Positions 1-5,735 of a stretch of 7,124 bases of DNA are shown here, piece after piece. The stretch comes from an uncultured Gemmatimonadota bacterium (GTDB lineage: Bacteria; Gemmatimonadota; Gemmatimonadetes; Gemmatimonadales; GWC2-71-9). The notes under the pieces are model-generated. The model saw nothing but the letters and a program-made list of their open reading frames with translations, was not told where the DNA came from and did no database searches. The stretch spans positions 1 through 7,124 of the forward strand of contig CAJVYZ010000134.1 of the NCBI GenBank assembly GCA_913009915.1, written 5' to 3'. Position 1 is the first letter of the stretch, and each line of letters starts with the position of its first letter. The position numbers and the translations under genes are program-made.

Positions 1-1
1 G

Positions 2-115
2 GGCGCCCGGGACGCGCAAATGCTCCCCGTGGTCGACCGGGTACCGCCCTATCACCTCCGGGGGATCATCGGCCGAACCGAGATCTTCGCGGCCTACGAC
101 CGGGCGGTGGACTAG
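2..115 (+). CDS. C-terminal end of a CBS-domain protein (5' part outside window)
   Basis: Only the last 37 codons and a TAG stop are present; the frame is open to the left edge. The peptide contains LPVVD, then LRGIIGRTEIFAAYDRAVD at the terminus. This matches the closing beta-alpha unit of a CBS domain, where a 'PVVD ... G(I/V)(I/V)(T/G)R' strand leads into a final helix. The ending 'AAYDRAV' resembles the C-terminal CBS domains of bacterial ClC-type chloride channels, but CBS domains end many unrelated proteins, so the parent protein stays open. CBS pairs usually bind adenine nucleotides and regulate the attached enzyme or channel. The CBS assignment is moderately secure; the ClC suggestion is weak inference. 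Confidence 0.55.
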   Translation, partial: GARDAQMLPVVDRVPPYHLRGIIGRTEIFAAYDRAVD

Positions 116-121
116 AAGGAA

Positions 122-194
122 AAGAGGGCTAAGAGGGAAAAGACGTATTAGCCCTCTTAGCCCTCTTTTCCCTCTTTTCCCTCTTAGCCCTCTT
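122..194. repeat. 22-bp perfect inverted repeat, possible hairpin after the CBS gene
   Basis: Positions 122-143 and 173-194 are perfect reverse complements over 22 bp, separated by 29 bp. The left arm starts 6 bp after the TAG stop of the CBS gene. A transcript from that gene could fold into a long stem, so it might act as a transcription terminator or 3'-end stabiliser. There is no clean run of T after the right arm; the sequence continues as more repeat units. The right arm is part of the 9-bp array and can also pair in shifted registers, for example 122-132 with 148-158. The inverted repeat is directly visible; a terminator role is inference. Confidence 0.7.
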
Positions 195-229
195 AGCCCT
201 CTTAAGCCCTCTTAGCCCTCTTCAGCCCT
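148..229. repeat. 9-bp tandem array (TTAGCCCTC / TTTTCCCTC units)
   Basis: Nine consecutive units run from 148 to 229. Two are TTAGCCCTC, two TTTTCCCTC, then two more TTAGCCCTC, a 10-bp variant (TTAAGCCCTC, 202-211), another TTAGCCCTC, and a degenerate last unit. The array fills most of the 121-bp gap and supplies the leader of the DUF2461 gene. An in-frame TAG at 213-215 inside the array limits how far upstream that gene could start. On the minus strand it shows nine GGG runs spaced by 6-7 nt. It contains no spacers of the CRISPR kind and no recognisable promoter. Confidence 0.9.
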
Positions 230-236
230 GCCGTCC

Positions 237-1013
237 ATGCCAAAAACCGTCACCAAGCCCAAGACCACCACCAAGCCGACGCGTTCAGAAGTCTCCCGCG
301 GCCTCCCGTTCCGCCCAGCCGCCTTCGCCTTCTTCCGTGGCCTAAAACGCAACAACCGCAAAGACTGGTTCGAAGACCACCGCCCGCAATACGAGAGCGA
401 GATTCGCGGCCCCATGCGCGATCTAATCGAGGAGGTCGATGTTCAACTGGCGCAGGTCGCCCCCGAGTTCATCGGCGACCCCAAACGTTCGATGTTCCGC
501 ATCCACCGCGATGTCCGCTTTTCCAAGGACAAGTCACCCTACAAGACCGCGGCGGGAGTGTGGTTCTACCACGCCGACGCCGGCCGCAAGGTGGGTCATG
601 ACGCCGAGAGTGGCGGGGCGGGGATCTACTTCCACCTGGCTCCCGACGGCTGCTTCTCCGCTGGAGGGATTTGGATGCCGTCGGGGCCGGTGCTCAGGAA
701 GATCCGTGACGCGTTAGCCGATGATTTCGAGGGTTTCGAGGAGACCATCGGCGGCGCCAAGTTCAAGCGCCGATTCGGTTTGCTCAGCGAAGAGTCGATG
801 CTCAAGCGAATGCCGCGCGGGTTCGACGACGATCACCCAGCGGCCAAGTGGCTGCGCTACAAGTCCTTCACTGTGCACCGGCCGCTCACCAACAAACAGG
901 TAGAGAGCAAGAGACTGCCCAGCACCGTCGCCGCGGATGTCGAAGTCATGCTGCCGTTTCTTCGCTGGCTGAACCTGGCGGTGGGATACCGGCCTCGAAC
1001 CAGCCGGTTGTAG
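237..1013 (+). CDS. DUF2461 / TIGR02453 family protein, function unknown
   Basis: The 258-residue product matches the DUF2461 (TIGR02453) family. Family hallmarks seen are an N-terminal 'FFRGLKRNNRKDWFEDHRPQY' stretch (about residues 33-53, here split as FFRGLKRNN and KDWFEDHRPQY), the core FRIHRDVRFSKDKSPYKT (about residues 87-104), and GIYFHLAPDG followed by a GGIWMPSGP segment. No catalytic role is established for this widespread family and none is proposed here. There is no signal peptide or membrane segment, so it is probably cytoplasmic. Ahead of the domain lies a basic, Lys/Thr/Pro-rich tail of about 25 residues that looks disordered. The ATG at 237 is the only standard start before the domain, because a TAG lies in frame at 213-215. 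It has no Shine-Dalgarno site; the leader is pyrimidine-rich repeat. Translation may be leaderless or weak. The gene converges on the dipeptidase gene. Confidence 0.9.
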   Translation: MPKTVTKPKTTTKPTRSEVSRGLPFRPAAFAFFRGLKRNNRKDWFEDHRPQYESEIRGPMRDLIEEVDVQLAQVAPEFIGDPKRSMFRIHRDVRFSKDKSPYKTAAGVWFYHADAGRKVGHDAESGGAGIYFHLAPDGCFSAGGIWMPSGPVLRKIRDALADDFEGFEETIGGAKFKRRFGLLSEESMLKRMPRGFDDDHPAAKWLRYKSFTVHRPLTNKQVESKRLPSTVAADVEVMLPFLRWLNLAVGYRPRTSRL

Positions 1014-1026
1014 CACCCGATATTCA

Positions 1027-1128
1027 CCGCCGACCGCCGACCGCCGACCGCCGACCGCCGACCGCCGACCGCCGACCGCTGACCGCTGACAGCCGACCAC
1101 TGACAGCCGACCACTGACAGCCGACCAC
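1027..1128. repeat. 7-bp tandem array (CCGCCGA and variants) in a convergent gap
   Basis: Fourteen full heptamers occupy 1027-1124, with a partial unit to 1128. The first seven (1027-1075) are identical CCGCCGA. The next two are CCGCTGA. The remainder alternate CAGCCGA and CCACTGA, giving a 14-bp higher-order unit at the right end. The array starts 13 bp after the DUF2461 stop and touches the TAA of the dipeptidase gene (complement of 1129-1131). It therefore fills nearly the whole 115-bp convergent gap and leaves no room for a conventional hairpin-plus-T terminator. Open frames through the array with PTADRRP-like repeats are artefacts of period-7 DNA. Confidence 0.93.
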
Positions 1129-2271
1129 TTACTGCCCCGCAGGTCCGTCCAGTTCCTCGATGGTGACGACCGCCGCAGCCCGCTCGTCCCGCAAACGGGC
1201 GGCTGTTGCTTCAGCCTCTCGCATGGCCCGCAGGATATTGCTGCCGGCCACCTTGGCCATGTCCTCGTCCGAGTAGCCGCGCCGGGCCAGCTCGGCGAAC
1301 AGCACCGGGTAGGTCGATACGTCCTCCAGGCCCTCCGGTGCCTGGCTGATGCCGTCGAAGTCGCCGCCGATGCCGACGTGGTCGATTCCCGCCACGTCGC
1401 GGATGTAGTCGATGTGATCCGCCACCGTCGCCACCGAGGCAACGCTGTCGGGCGACAGGTACTCGGGCACGAAGGTGACCATCACCACGCCGCCATTGGC
1501 CGGCAGCCGCTCGAGGATGGCGTCCGGCACGTTGCGCACCACGTCGGCCAACGCCCGGGCCGATGAATGGGAAAAGATTACCGGTGCTTCGCTCACGTCG
1601 AGCGCGTCGCTCATGGTGGCGTGTGAGACGTGTGACAGGTCGACCAACATCCCCAGCCAGTTCATCTCTCGAACGACCGCTTCCCCGAAGACCGTGAGTC
1701 CGTCATGCCGCGGCTCGTCGGTGGCGGCGTCGGCCCAGTCGATCGTTTTCCAGTGGGTCAGCGTCATGTAGCGGGCCCCCAAGCGGTAATACGCCCGCAG
1801 CACGCCGAGGCTGTTGGCGATGGCGTGGCCCCCTTCCAGGCCCAGCATCGAGGCGATCTTGCCGTCTCTGAAGATTCGCTCGACGTCATCCGCGGTCCCG
1901 GCCAGGGCGAAGGTTTCGGGGTAGGCGTCGATCACCTGCCGGGCGATGTCGATTTGTTCCAACTGCACGCGCACGAACTCATCCGGTTCCAAATCGGAGG
2001 GGATGTACACCGACCAGAACTGGCCCCCGACCATGCCCTGGCGCAGACGGGCGATATCGGTGTGGCCCGGCGCTCGCCGGGTGATGTCGTAGGCCAGGAC
2101 GTCGTGCGGGGCTTCAGCGTATTCTCGAATGGCCCAGGGAAGGTCGTTGTGCCCATCGATCAACGGGTATTGTTCCAGGACGGCCTTGGCCCGTGCCAGA
2201 TTGGTATCGTCCTGGGCCGCGGCAACGCATCCGGCGGCCGCCAGAAGCGTGAGCAAGAGATAGCGGGGCAT
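1129..2271 (-). CDS. Exported membrane dipeptidase, peptidase family M19 (renal dipeptidase-like)
   Basis: The 380-residue product is a zinc-dependent M19 dipeptidase, a family that cleaves dipeptides (some members accept D-residues or act on beta-lactams). Visible metal-site residues are the DGHNDLPW motif (H41, D43), the bridging glutamate in GLEGGHA (E145), H212 in DLSHVS, H233 in FSHSSARAL, and D302 in GIGGDFDG. All expected ligands appear intact. Residues 1-20 form a leader: M, R3, a hydrophobic stretch, then AAAGC with Cys15. This may be a lipobox (lipoprotein) or a plain signal peptide cut near A19-Q20, so the enzyme should act in the periplasm or attached to a membrane. The ATG at 2271 was chosen because GGAGA lies 7 nt upstream. 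An in-frame TTG at 2316 adds 15 residues but has no ribosome site and would bury the leader. The gene lies 263 bp downstream of the transporter operon and is probably transcribed on its own. Dipeptide scavenging or cell-wall peptide turnover is inferred. Confidence 0.93.
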   Translation of the reverse strand: MPRYLLLTLLAAAGCVAAAQDDTNLARAKAVLEQYPLIDGHNDLPWAIREYAEAPHDVLAYDITRRAPGHTDIARLRQGMVGGQFWSVYIPSDLEPDEFVRVQLEQIDIARQVIDAYPETFALAGTADDVERIFRDGKIASMLGLEGGHAIANSLGVLRAYYRLGARYMTLTHWKTIDWADAATDEPRHDGLTVFGEAVVREMNWLGMLVDLSHVSHATMSDALDVSEAPVIFSHSSARALADVVRNVPDAILERLPANGGVVMVTFVPEYLSPDSVASVATVADHIDYIRDVAGIDHVGIGGDFDGISQAPEGLEDVSTYPVLFAELARRGYSDEDMAKVAGSNILRAMREAEATAARLRDERAAAVVTIEELDGPAGQ

Positions 2272-2278
2272 GAGCAGG

Positions 2279-2283
2279 TCTCC
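2279..2283 (-). promoter_or_regulatory. Shine-Dalgarno site fixing the dipeptidase start
   Basis: GGAGA on the minus strand lies 7 nt before the ATG at 2271-2269. Its presence favours this start over the upstream in-frame TTG at 2316-2314, which has no purine-rich site in front of it. Confidence 0.75.
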
Positions 2284-2315
2284 GTCCGAGGGTCGAGCGT
2301 ATGCGGTCGGATTCA

Positions 2316-2344
2316 AGGGTAACGCCGGAAGGTCGTTTCACCAA
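2316..2344 (-). promoter_or_regulatory. Weak sigma70-like promoter candidate for the dipeptidase gene
   Basis: On the minus strand TTGGTG (2344-2339) and TACCCT (2321-2316) are separated by 17 bp. Each box matches the consensus at only three of six positions. The predicted transcript start would leave a leader of roughly 40 nt before the ATG at 2271, which is a sensible length. In GC-rich DNA such matches arise often by chance, so this is only a candidate. The flanking 2345-2449 stretch shows no other feature that I could identify. Confidence 0.2.
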
Positions 2345-2449
2345 CCGGCCCCTCTCGCCACCATGACGCGACAGCCCTACCCGCCGTGACCCGAAGGAAG
2401 AGGCCCAATTCCCACCGCAATCGAGCCTCGGACCGCAATACCTTGCCGC

Positions 2450-2530
2450 CGCACCCCGCACCCCGCACACCGCACACCGCACACCACGCCCCACGCCCCA
2501 CGCCCTACGCCCCACCACGCCCCACGCCCC
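2450..2530. repeat. 7-bp tandem array (CGCACCC / CGCACAC / CACGCCC)
   Basis: Nine uninterrupted heptamers run from 2450 to 2512 in blocks: two CGCACCC, three CGCACAC, three CACGCCC, then TACGCCC. A 3-bp interruption (2513-2515) is followed by two more CACGCCC units, ending at 2529. The array lies 4-5 bp beyond the stop codon of the downstream permease gene, so it would be in the 3' end of the transporter mRNA in its G-rich form. On the minus strand 2489-2530 contains six runs of three or four G separated by 3-6 nt. It occupies about a third of the 263-bp spacer before the dipeptidase gene. Confidence 0.93.
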
Positions 2531-2534
2531 ATTT

Positions 2535-3776
2535 CTACTCCCAGCGCAACGCCTCCACCGGATCCAGTCGCGACGCCTTGAGCGCCGGATAGATCCCGAA
2601 GAAAACGCCCGTCACCACTGAGGCGATAAGAGCCGCGGCAATCGACCACAGGGGGATGGTCGCGGGAATCGGCGTAGCAGACCGAACGCCGAACGCCACC
2701 AGGGCACCCAGGGCCATGCCCACCAGTCCGCCCATTGCCGTCAGGGTGCTGGCCTCGACCAGGAACTGGAACAGGATCTCCTTCCGGGTGGCTCCCAGGG
2801 CCTTGCGTACCCCGATCTCGCGGGTGCGCTCCGTCACCGAGATCATCATGACGGCCACCACACCCACGCCGCCGACCATGAGCGCGACCGCGGACAACAC
2901 CAACATGACCATGAAGAATGCACCGGTGACTGAATCGAACGCCTCCAGAAACTTGTCGGAGGTGACGATGGAGAAGTTGTTCTCTTTGGATGGTCCCAGG
3001 GCCCGGTTCGCTCGTAGTGTGGCGATGACTTGGTCCTGCGCCTCCGCCACGGTGGCGCGCTCTACCGGCATCACCGAGAATTGCATCCAGCCTTTCCGGT
3101 AGTTGGCCACCTTCTGAAAGGTGCTGTGGGGGATCGCCATGCGCGGGTTGCTGCCACCGCCGAACAGGCTGGACGCCGCGACGTGCAGCCCGATCACCTG
3201 GAACGGCTGCCCGAAGACCTTGATCCGCTTGCCGATCGGGTCGACGCCGGGGAACAGCGACTCGGCCAGTTTGTCGTTGATGATGGCCACGCGGTGGTTG
3301 GCGGCGTACTCCAGTTGGGTAAAGTTGCGGCCGGCCGTGATCTCGCCGCCGGTCACCAACACCCAGCTGGGGCTGAAACCGGCGATGCTCACGGAGGGGA
3401 GATTGGCGTGTTCGCTCGAAACAGCACCGCCGGTCGACTCGGTGACGGTCACGTCCCGGATGAGTGATTGCTGTCGGATCAGGTCGGCCTCTTCCACCGT
3501 GAGCCACGGGTTCCGGCGCCAGGGAGAGAGTTCGTCGGAACCGTCGGAGATCTGTATGCCCCCCTGCCAGTAGCGGAACACATAGAACGTCTTGGGGCCG
3601 CCCGATTCTAGTTGCTCTACCACGCTCTGGTTCACGCCTTGAATGGCTGCGGCCATGCCGACCACGACCGCGACGCCGATAGCCACACCCATGATGGTCA
3701 GTGCCGCGCGGCCTTTGGCGGAGCGGATCGACTCCAGGGCGATGCCGACACCTTCCATCAGTCTCGCGAAATTCAT
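2535..3776 (-). CDS. MacB/FtsX-type ABC transporter permease (second of two)
   Basis: The 413-residue inner-membrane protein has the type VII ABC permease plan. A short cytoplasmic N-terminus leads to TM1 at about 24-45. A large periplasmic core of MacB_PCD type covers about 46-285, followed by an FtsX domain with three helices at about 287-310, 345-365 and 376-397. The cytoplasmic loop after TM2 carries ERTREIGVRKALGA (316-329), the usual contact region for the ATPase, and the end has the family's LDPVEALR signature. There is no fused nucleotide-binding domain, so it must use the ATPase encoded at 5033-5734. ATG at 3776 has GGAAG 6 nt upstream, and the gene starts 13 nt after the stop of the preceding permease. 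Over residues 313-413 it aligns with that permease without gaps, and both carry a WRRxP motif after TM1. It is the last gene of the operon. Substrate unknown. Confidence 0.93.
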   Translation of the reverse strand: MNFARLMEGVGIALESIRSAKGRAALTIMGVAIGVAVVVGMAAAIQGVNQSVVEQLESGGPKTFYVFRYWQGGIQISDGSDELSPWRRNPWLTVEEADLIRQQSLIRDVTVTESTGGAVSSEHANLPSVSIAGFSPSWVLVTGGEITAGRNFTQLEYAANHRVAIINDKLAESLFPGVDPIGKRIKVFGQPFQVIGLHVAASSLFGGGSNPRMAIPHSTFQKVANYRKGWMQFSVMPVERATVAEAQDQVIATLRANRALGPSKENNFSIVTSDKFLEAFDSVTGAFFMVMLVLSAVALMVGGVGVVAVMMISVTERTREIGVRKALGATRKEILFQFLVEASTLTAMGGLVGMALGALVAFGVRSATPIPATIPLWSIAAALIASVVTGVFFGIYPALKASRLDPVEALRWE

Positions 3777-3789
3777 GACGGTCTTCCGA

Positions 3790-5031
3790 TCAGTCTGCCC
3801 GCAGGGCTTCGATGGGATCGAGCTTGCTGGCCCGATGGGCCGGGTATACGCCGGCTGCCATGCCGACGACTATGCCAAGCGTCACGCCTACGCCAATGGA
3901 CCACGGAGCCACCGCCGCCGGCATCGGGGTCAGGGCTTCGAAGGCGAACGCCAAGCCGAAGCCGAGCAGGATGCCGGCCATGGCTCCCACGGTCGACAAC
4001 GTGGCCGACTCGACGATGAACTGCATCAGGATATCCCGCCGGCGCGCCCCCAGCGCCTTGCGGATACCGATTTCCCGGGTGCGTTCTGCCACGGACATCA
4101 ACATGATGTTCATGATGACCATCCCGCCGACGACCAGACTGATGACGACGATGACCGGAAGGAAGGTCATGAGGAAGCCCGAAATCTTGTTCCAGCCCGC
4201 CAGTGCTTCTTCCGCCGTCTGCAAGTGGAAATTGTTGGCCTCTTGCGGCTTGAGCCCACGGCGGCCACGCATGAGCGCCTCCGTCTGCTGCAGCGACGCC
4301 ATCATGGTGGAGACGTCGGCCGACTTCACTATCAACTCGTCGAGCACGTTGATGGGACAGATGAGACGCCGGCCGTGGGCCGTGAACGGCATGATGGCGA
4401 ACTTGTCCAACGAAATGCCGAACATGGTGCCCTGTTTTTGGACGATGCCGATGATGCGGTAGGGAAGGCCGCCCACCGTCACCGTCTTGCCGAGCGGATC
4501 CTGGCCCTCGAACAGTCGCTCGGCCAGGAGGTCGCCGATCACCAGCACTGGGGCGGCGGCTCGTAACTCCTGGGCCGTAAACACCCGGCCGCTGGCGACG
4601 TCGTAGTTACGGATGCGGAAGTATTCTGCCTCGGTGCCGATCAGGTCGATGTCTTTGGCCACCTTGCCGTGGTAGCCGATGTCGACCCGGTCCATGCAAT
4701 ACTTGGCCGTCAGGACCGGATGCTCGAGCCGTTCCTCGACGTACTCGGCGTCGGCGTAGGTGACTCGGGGTCGGCGGCGCCACGATAGCCATTCCTCACG
4801 GGTGATGTTGCCGGTGCTGAAGCTGGGCCGCTGGCGCAGTTGGAAAGTATTGACGCCGATCAACCGGTTGGCGACCTGGTCTTCCATGTAGGCATTCATG
4901 CCCTGTACCACCGAGACCACCGCGATCAGGAACATCACCCCGATCAGCACCCCGATGAGCGAGAATACGCTCTTGAGCTTCTGCGTCCAAATACTCCGGA
5001 GCGCCATCCGGATCGCTTCGAACATCGGCAT
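3790..5031 (-). CDS. MacB/FtsX-type ABC transporter permease (first of two)
   Basis: The 413-residue inner-membrane protein has TM1 at about 22-42 and a MacB_PCD-type periplasmic domain to about 285. The FtsX part has helices at about 288-312, 345-367 and 378-398. ERTREIGIRKALGA (316-329) is the ATPase coupling loop, and the protein ends LDPIEALRAD. As in MacB, the periplasmic domain should contact the adaptor and move with ATP hydrolysis. The start is ATG 5031, one nucleotide after the ATPase stop (TAG C ATG), with AAGG about 9 nt upstream. A longer reading frame from 5079 would overlap the ATPase gene and add an Arg-rich tail of 16 residues unlike the family. ATG at 5025 (MFEAIR) is a possible alternative. 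Its total length equals that of the neighbouring permease, suggesting an old duplication and a possible heterodimer. Confidence 0.93.
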   Translation of the reverse strand: MPMFEAIRMALRSIWTQKLKSVFSLIGVLIGVMFLIAVVSVVQGMNAYMEDQVANRLIGVNTFQLRQRPSFSTGNITREEWLSWRRRPRVTYADAEYVEERLEHPVLTAKYCMDRVDIGYHGKVAKDIDLIGTEAEYFRIRNYDVASGRVFTAQELRAAAPVLVIGDLLAERLFEGQDPLGKTVTVGGLPYRIIGIVQKQGTMFGISLDKFAIMPFTAHGRRLICPINVLDELIVKSADVSTMMASLQQTEALMRGRRGLKPQEANNFHLQTAEEALAGWNKISGFLMTFLPVIVVISLVVGGMVIMNIMLMSVAERTREIGIRKALGARRRDILMQFIVESATLSTVGAMAGILLGFGLAFAFEALTPMPAAVAPWSIGVGVTLGIVVGMAAGVYPAHRASKLDPIEALRAD

Positions 5032-5032
5032 G

Positions 5033-5734
5033 CTACGCCGCCTTGCCCTGGTTGAGCCGGTCGCTCTCGACCCGCCCATCCTTGAGAACCACCACCCGGT
5101 GCGCGTGGGCCGCGATGCTTGGCTCGTGCGTCACCATGATGATCGTCTGGCCCTCGTCGTGCAGCTGGTGGAATACCTGCATGAGTTCGTCGCTGGTGCT
5201 GCTGTCGAGATTGCCGGTCGGCTCGTCCGCCAGCAGGAGCGCCGGGCGGTTGACCAGAGCCCGGGCGATGGCCACCCGTTGCCGCTGGCCGCCCGATAGC
5301 TCGTTGGGCCGGTGACCCACCCGGTCACCCAACCCGACCCGATCGAGCGCGTCCATCGCCCGCTGATGCCGCTCCTTGGAGTTGACGCCGCTGTAGACCA
5401 GCGGCAGTTCCACGTTGTGAAGCGCCGTGGCGCGGGGCAGCAGGTTGAAGGTCTGGAACACGAATCCGATTTCCCGGTTGCGCACCCGCGCCAGCGCGTC
5501 GTCGCCCATGCGGGAGACTTCCTGCCCGCTGAGCCAGTACTCGCCGCTCGTCGGCGTGTCGAGGCAGCCGATGAGGTTCATCAAGGTCGATTTGCCCGAT
5601 CCGGACGGGCCCATGACGGCCAGGTATTCGTTGCGCCGGATGTCGAGCGAGGCGCCTCGGAGGGCGTAGACCACCTCGCTTCCCATGAGGTACTCACGAG
5701 TAAGATTCCGTACGCTGATGACCAGATCAGCCAT
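5033..5734 (-). CDS. ABC transporter ATP-binding protein, MacB/LolD type
   Basis: The 233-residue cytoplasmic ATPase has every nucleotide-binding motif intact: Walker [10 protein letters not shown] (42-50), Q-loop Q94 in VFQTFNLLP, signature LSGGQ (146-150), Walker B LLLADE with E171, D-loop NLDS (175-178) and switch H203 in MVTHE. The [20 protein letters not shown] and DEPTGNLDS phrases are typical of the MacB/LolD/FtsE group, which drives mechanotransmission rather than passing substrate through a membrane channel. Two copies should sit under the two permeases encoded immediately downstream. ATG 5734 follows the adaptor's TGA by one base and has GGAGAG 8 nt upstream. An in-frame GTG at 5752 would add six residues and overlap the adaptor gene, and is less likely. 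The next gene begins one nucleotide after this stop, so expression of the three is probably coupled. Confidence 0.96.
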   Translation of the reverse strand: MADLVISVRNLTREYLMGSEVVYALRGASLDIRRNEYLAVMGPSGSGKSTLMNLIGCLDTPTSGEYWLSGQEVSRMGDDALARVRNREIGFVFQTFNLLPRATALHNVELPLVYSGVNSKERHQRAMDALDRVGLGDRVGHRPNELSGGQRQRVAIARALVNRPALLLADEPTGNLDSSTSDELMQVFHQLHDEGQTIIMVTHEPSIAAHAHRVVVLKDGRVESDRLNQGKAA

Positions 5735-5735
5735 G

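Noticed and set aside
1027..1128. CRISPR array
   Set aside because: Units are contiguous 7-mers with no unique spacers and no cas genes nearby. The same holds for 148-229 and 2450-2530.
714..1442. Minus-strand open frame spanning the DUF2461 gene, the array and the end of the dipeptidase
   Set aside because: It crosses two recognised genes in the wrong frame and its middle is repeat-derived sequence (SAVGGRR-like).
2272..2316. TTG start for the dipeptidase
   Set aside because: No ribosome-binding site precedes it and it would place 15 polar residues ahead of a good export leader; ATG 2271 has GGAGA 7 nt upstream.
2531..2534. Rho-independent terminator after the transporter operon
   Set aside because: No inverted repeat with a following T-run on the minus strand could be found; the stop is followed directly by the G-rich heptamer array.
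2377..3507. Open frame on the minus strand overlapping the second permease in another frame
   Set aside because: Its composition is Gly/Arg/Pro-rich and its C-terminal part is the translated heptamer array (WGVGRGAW-like repeats). The permease frame carries the family motifs.
5032..5079. N-terminal extension of the first permease to an upstream start
   Set aside because: The 16 extra residues overlap the ATPase gene and are Arg/Ser-rich without family similarity; ATG 5031 fits the operon spacing.
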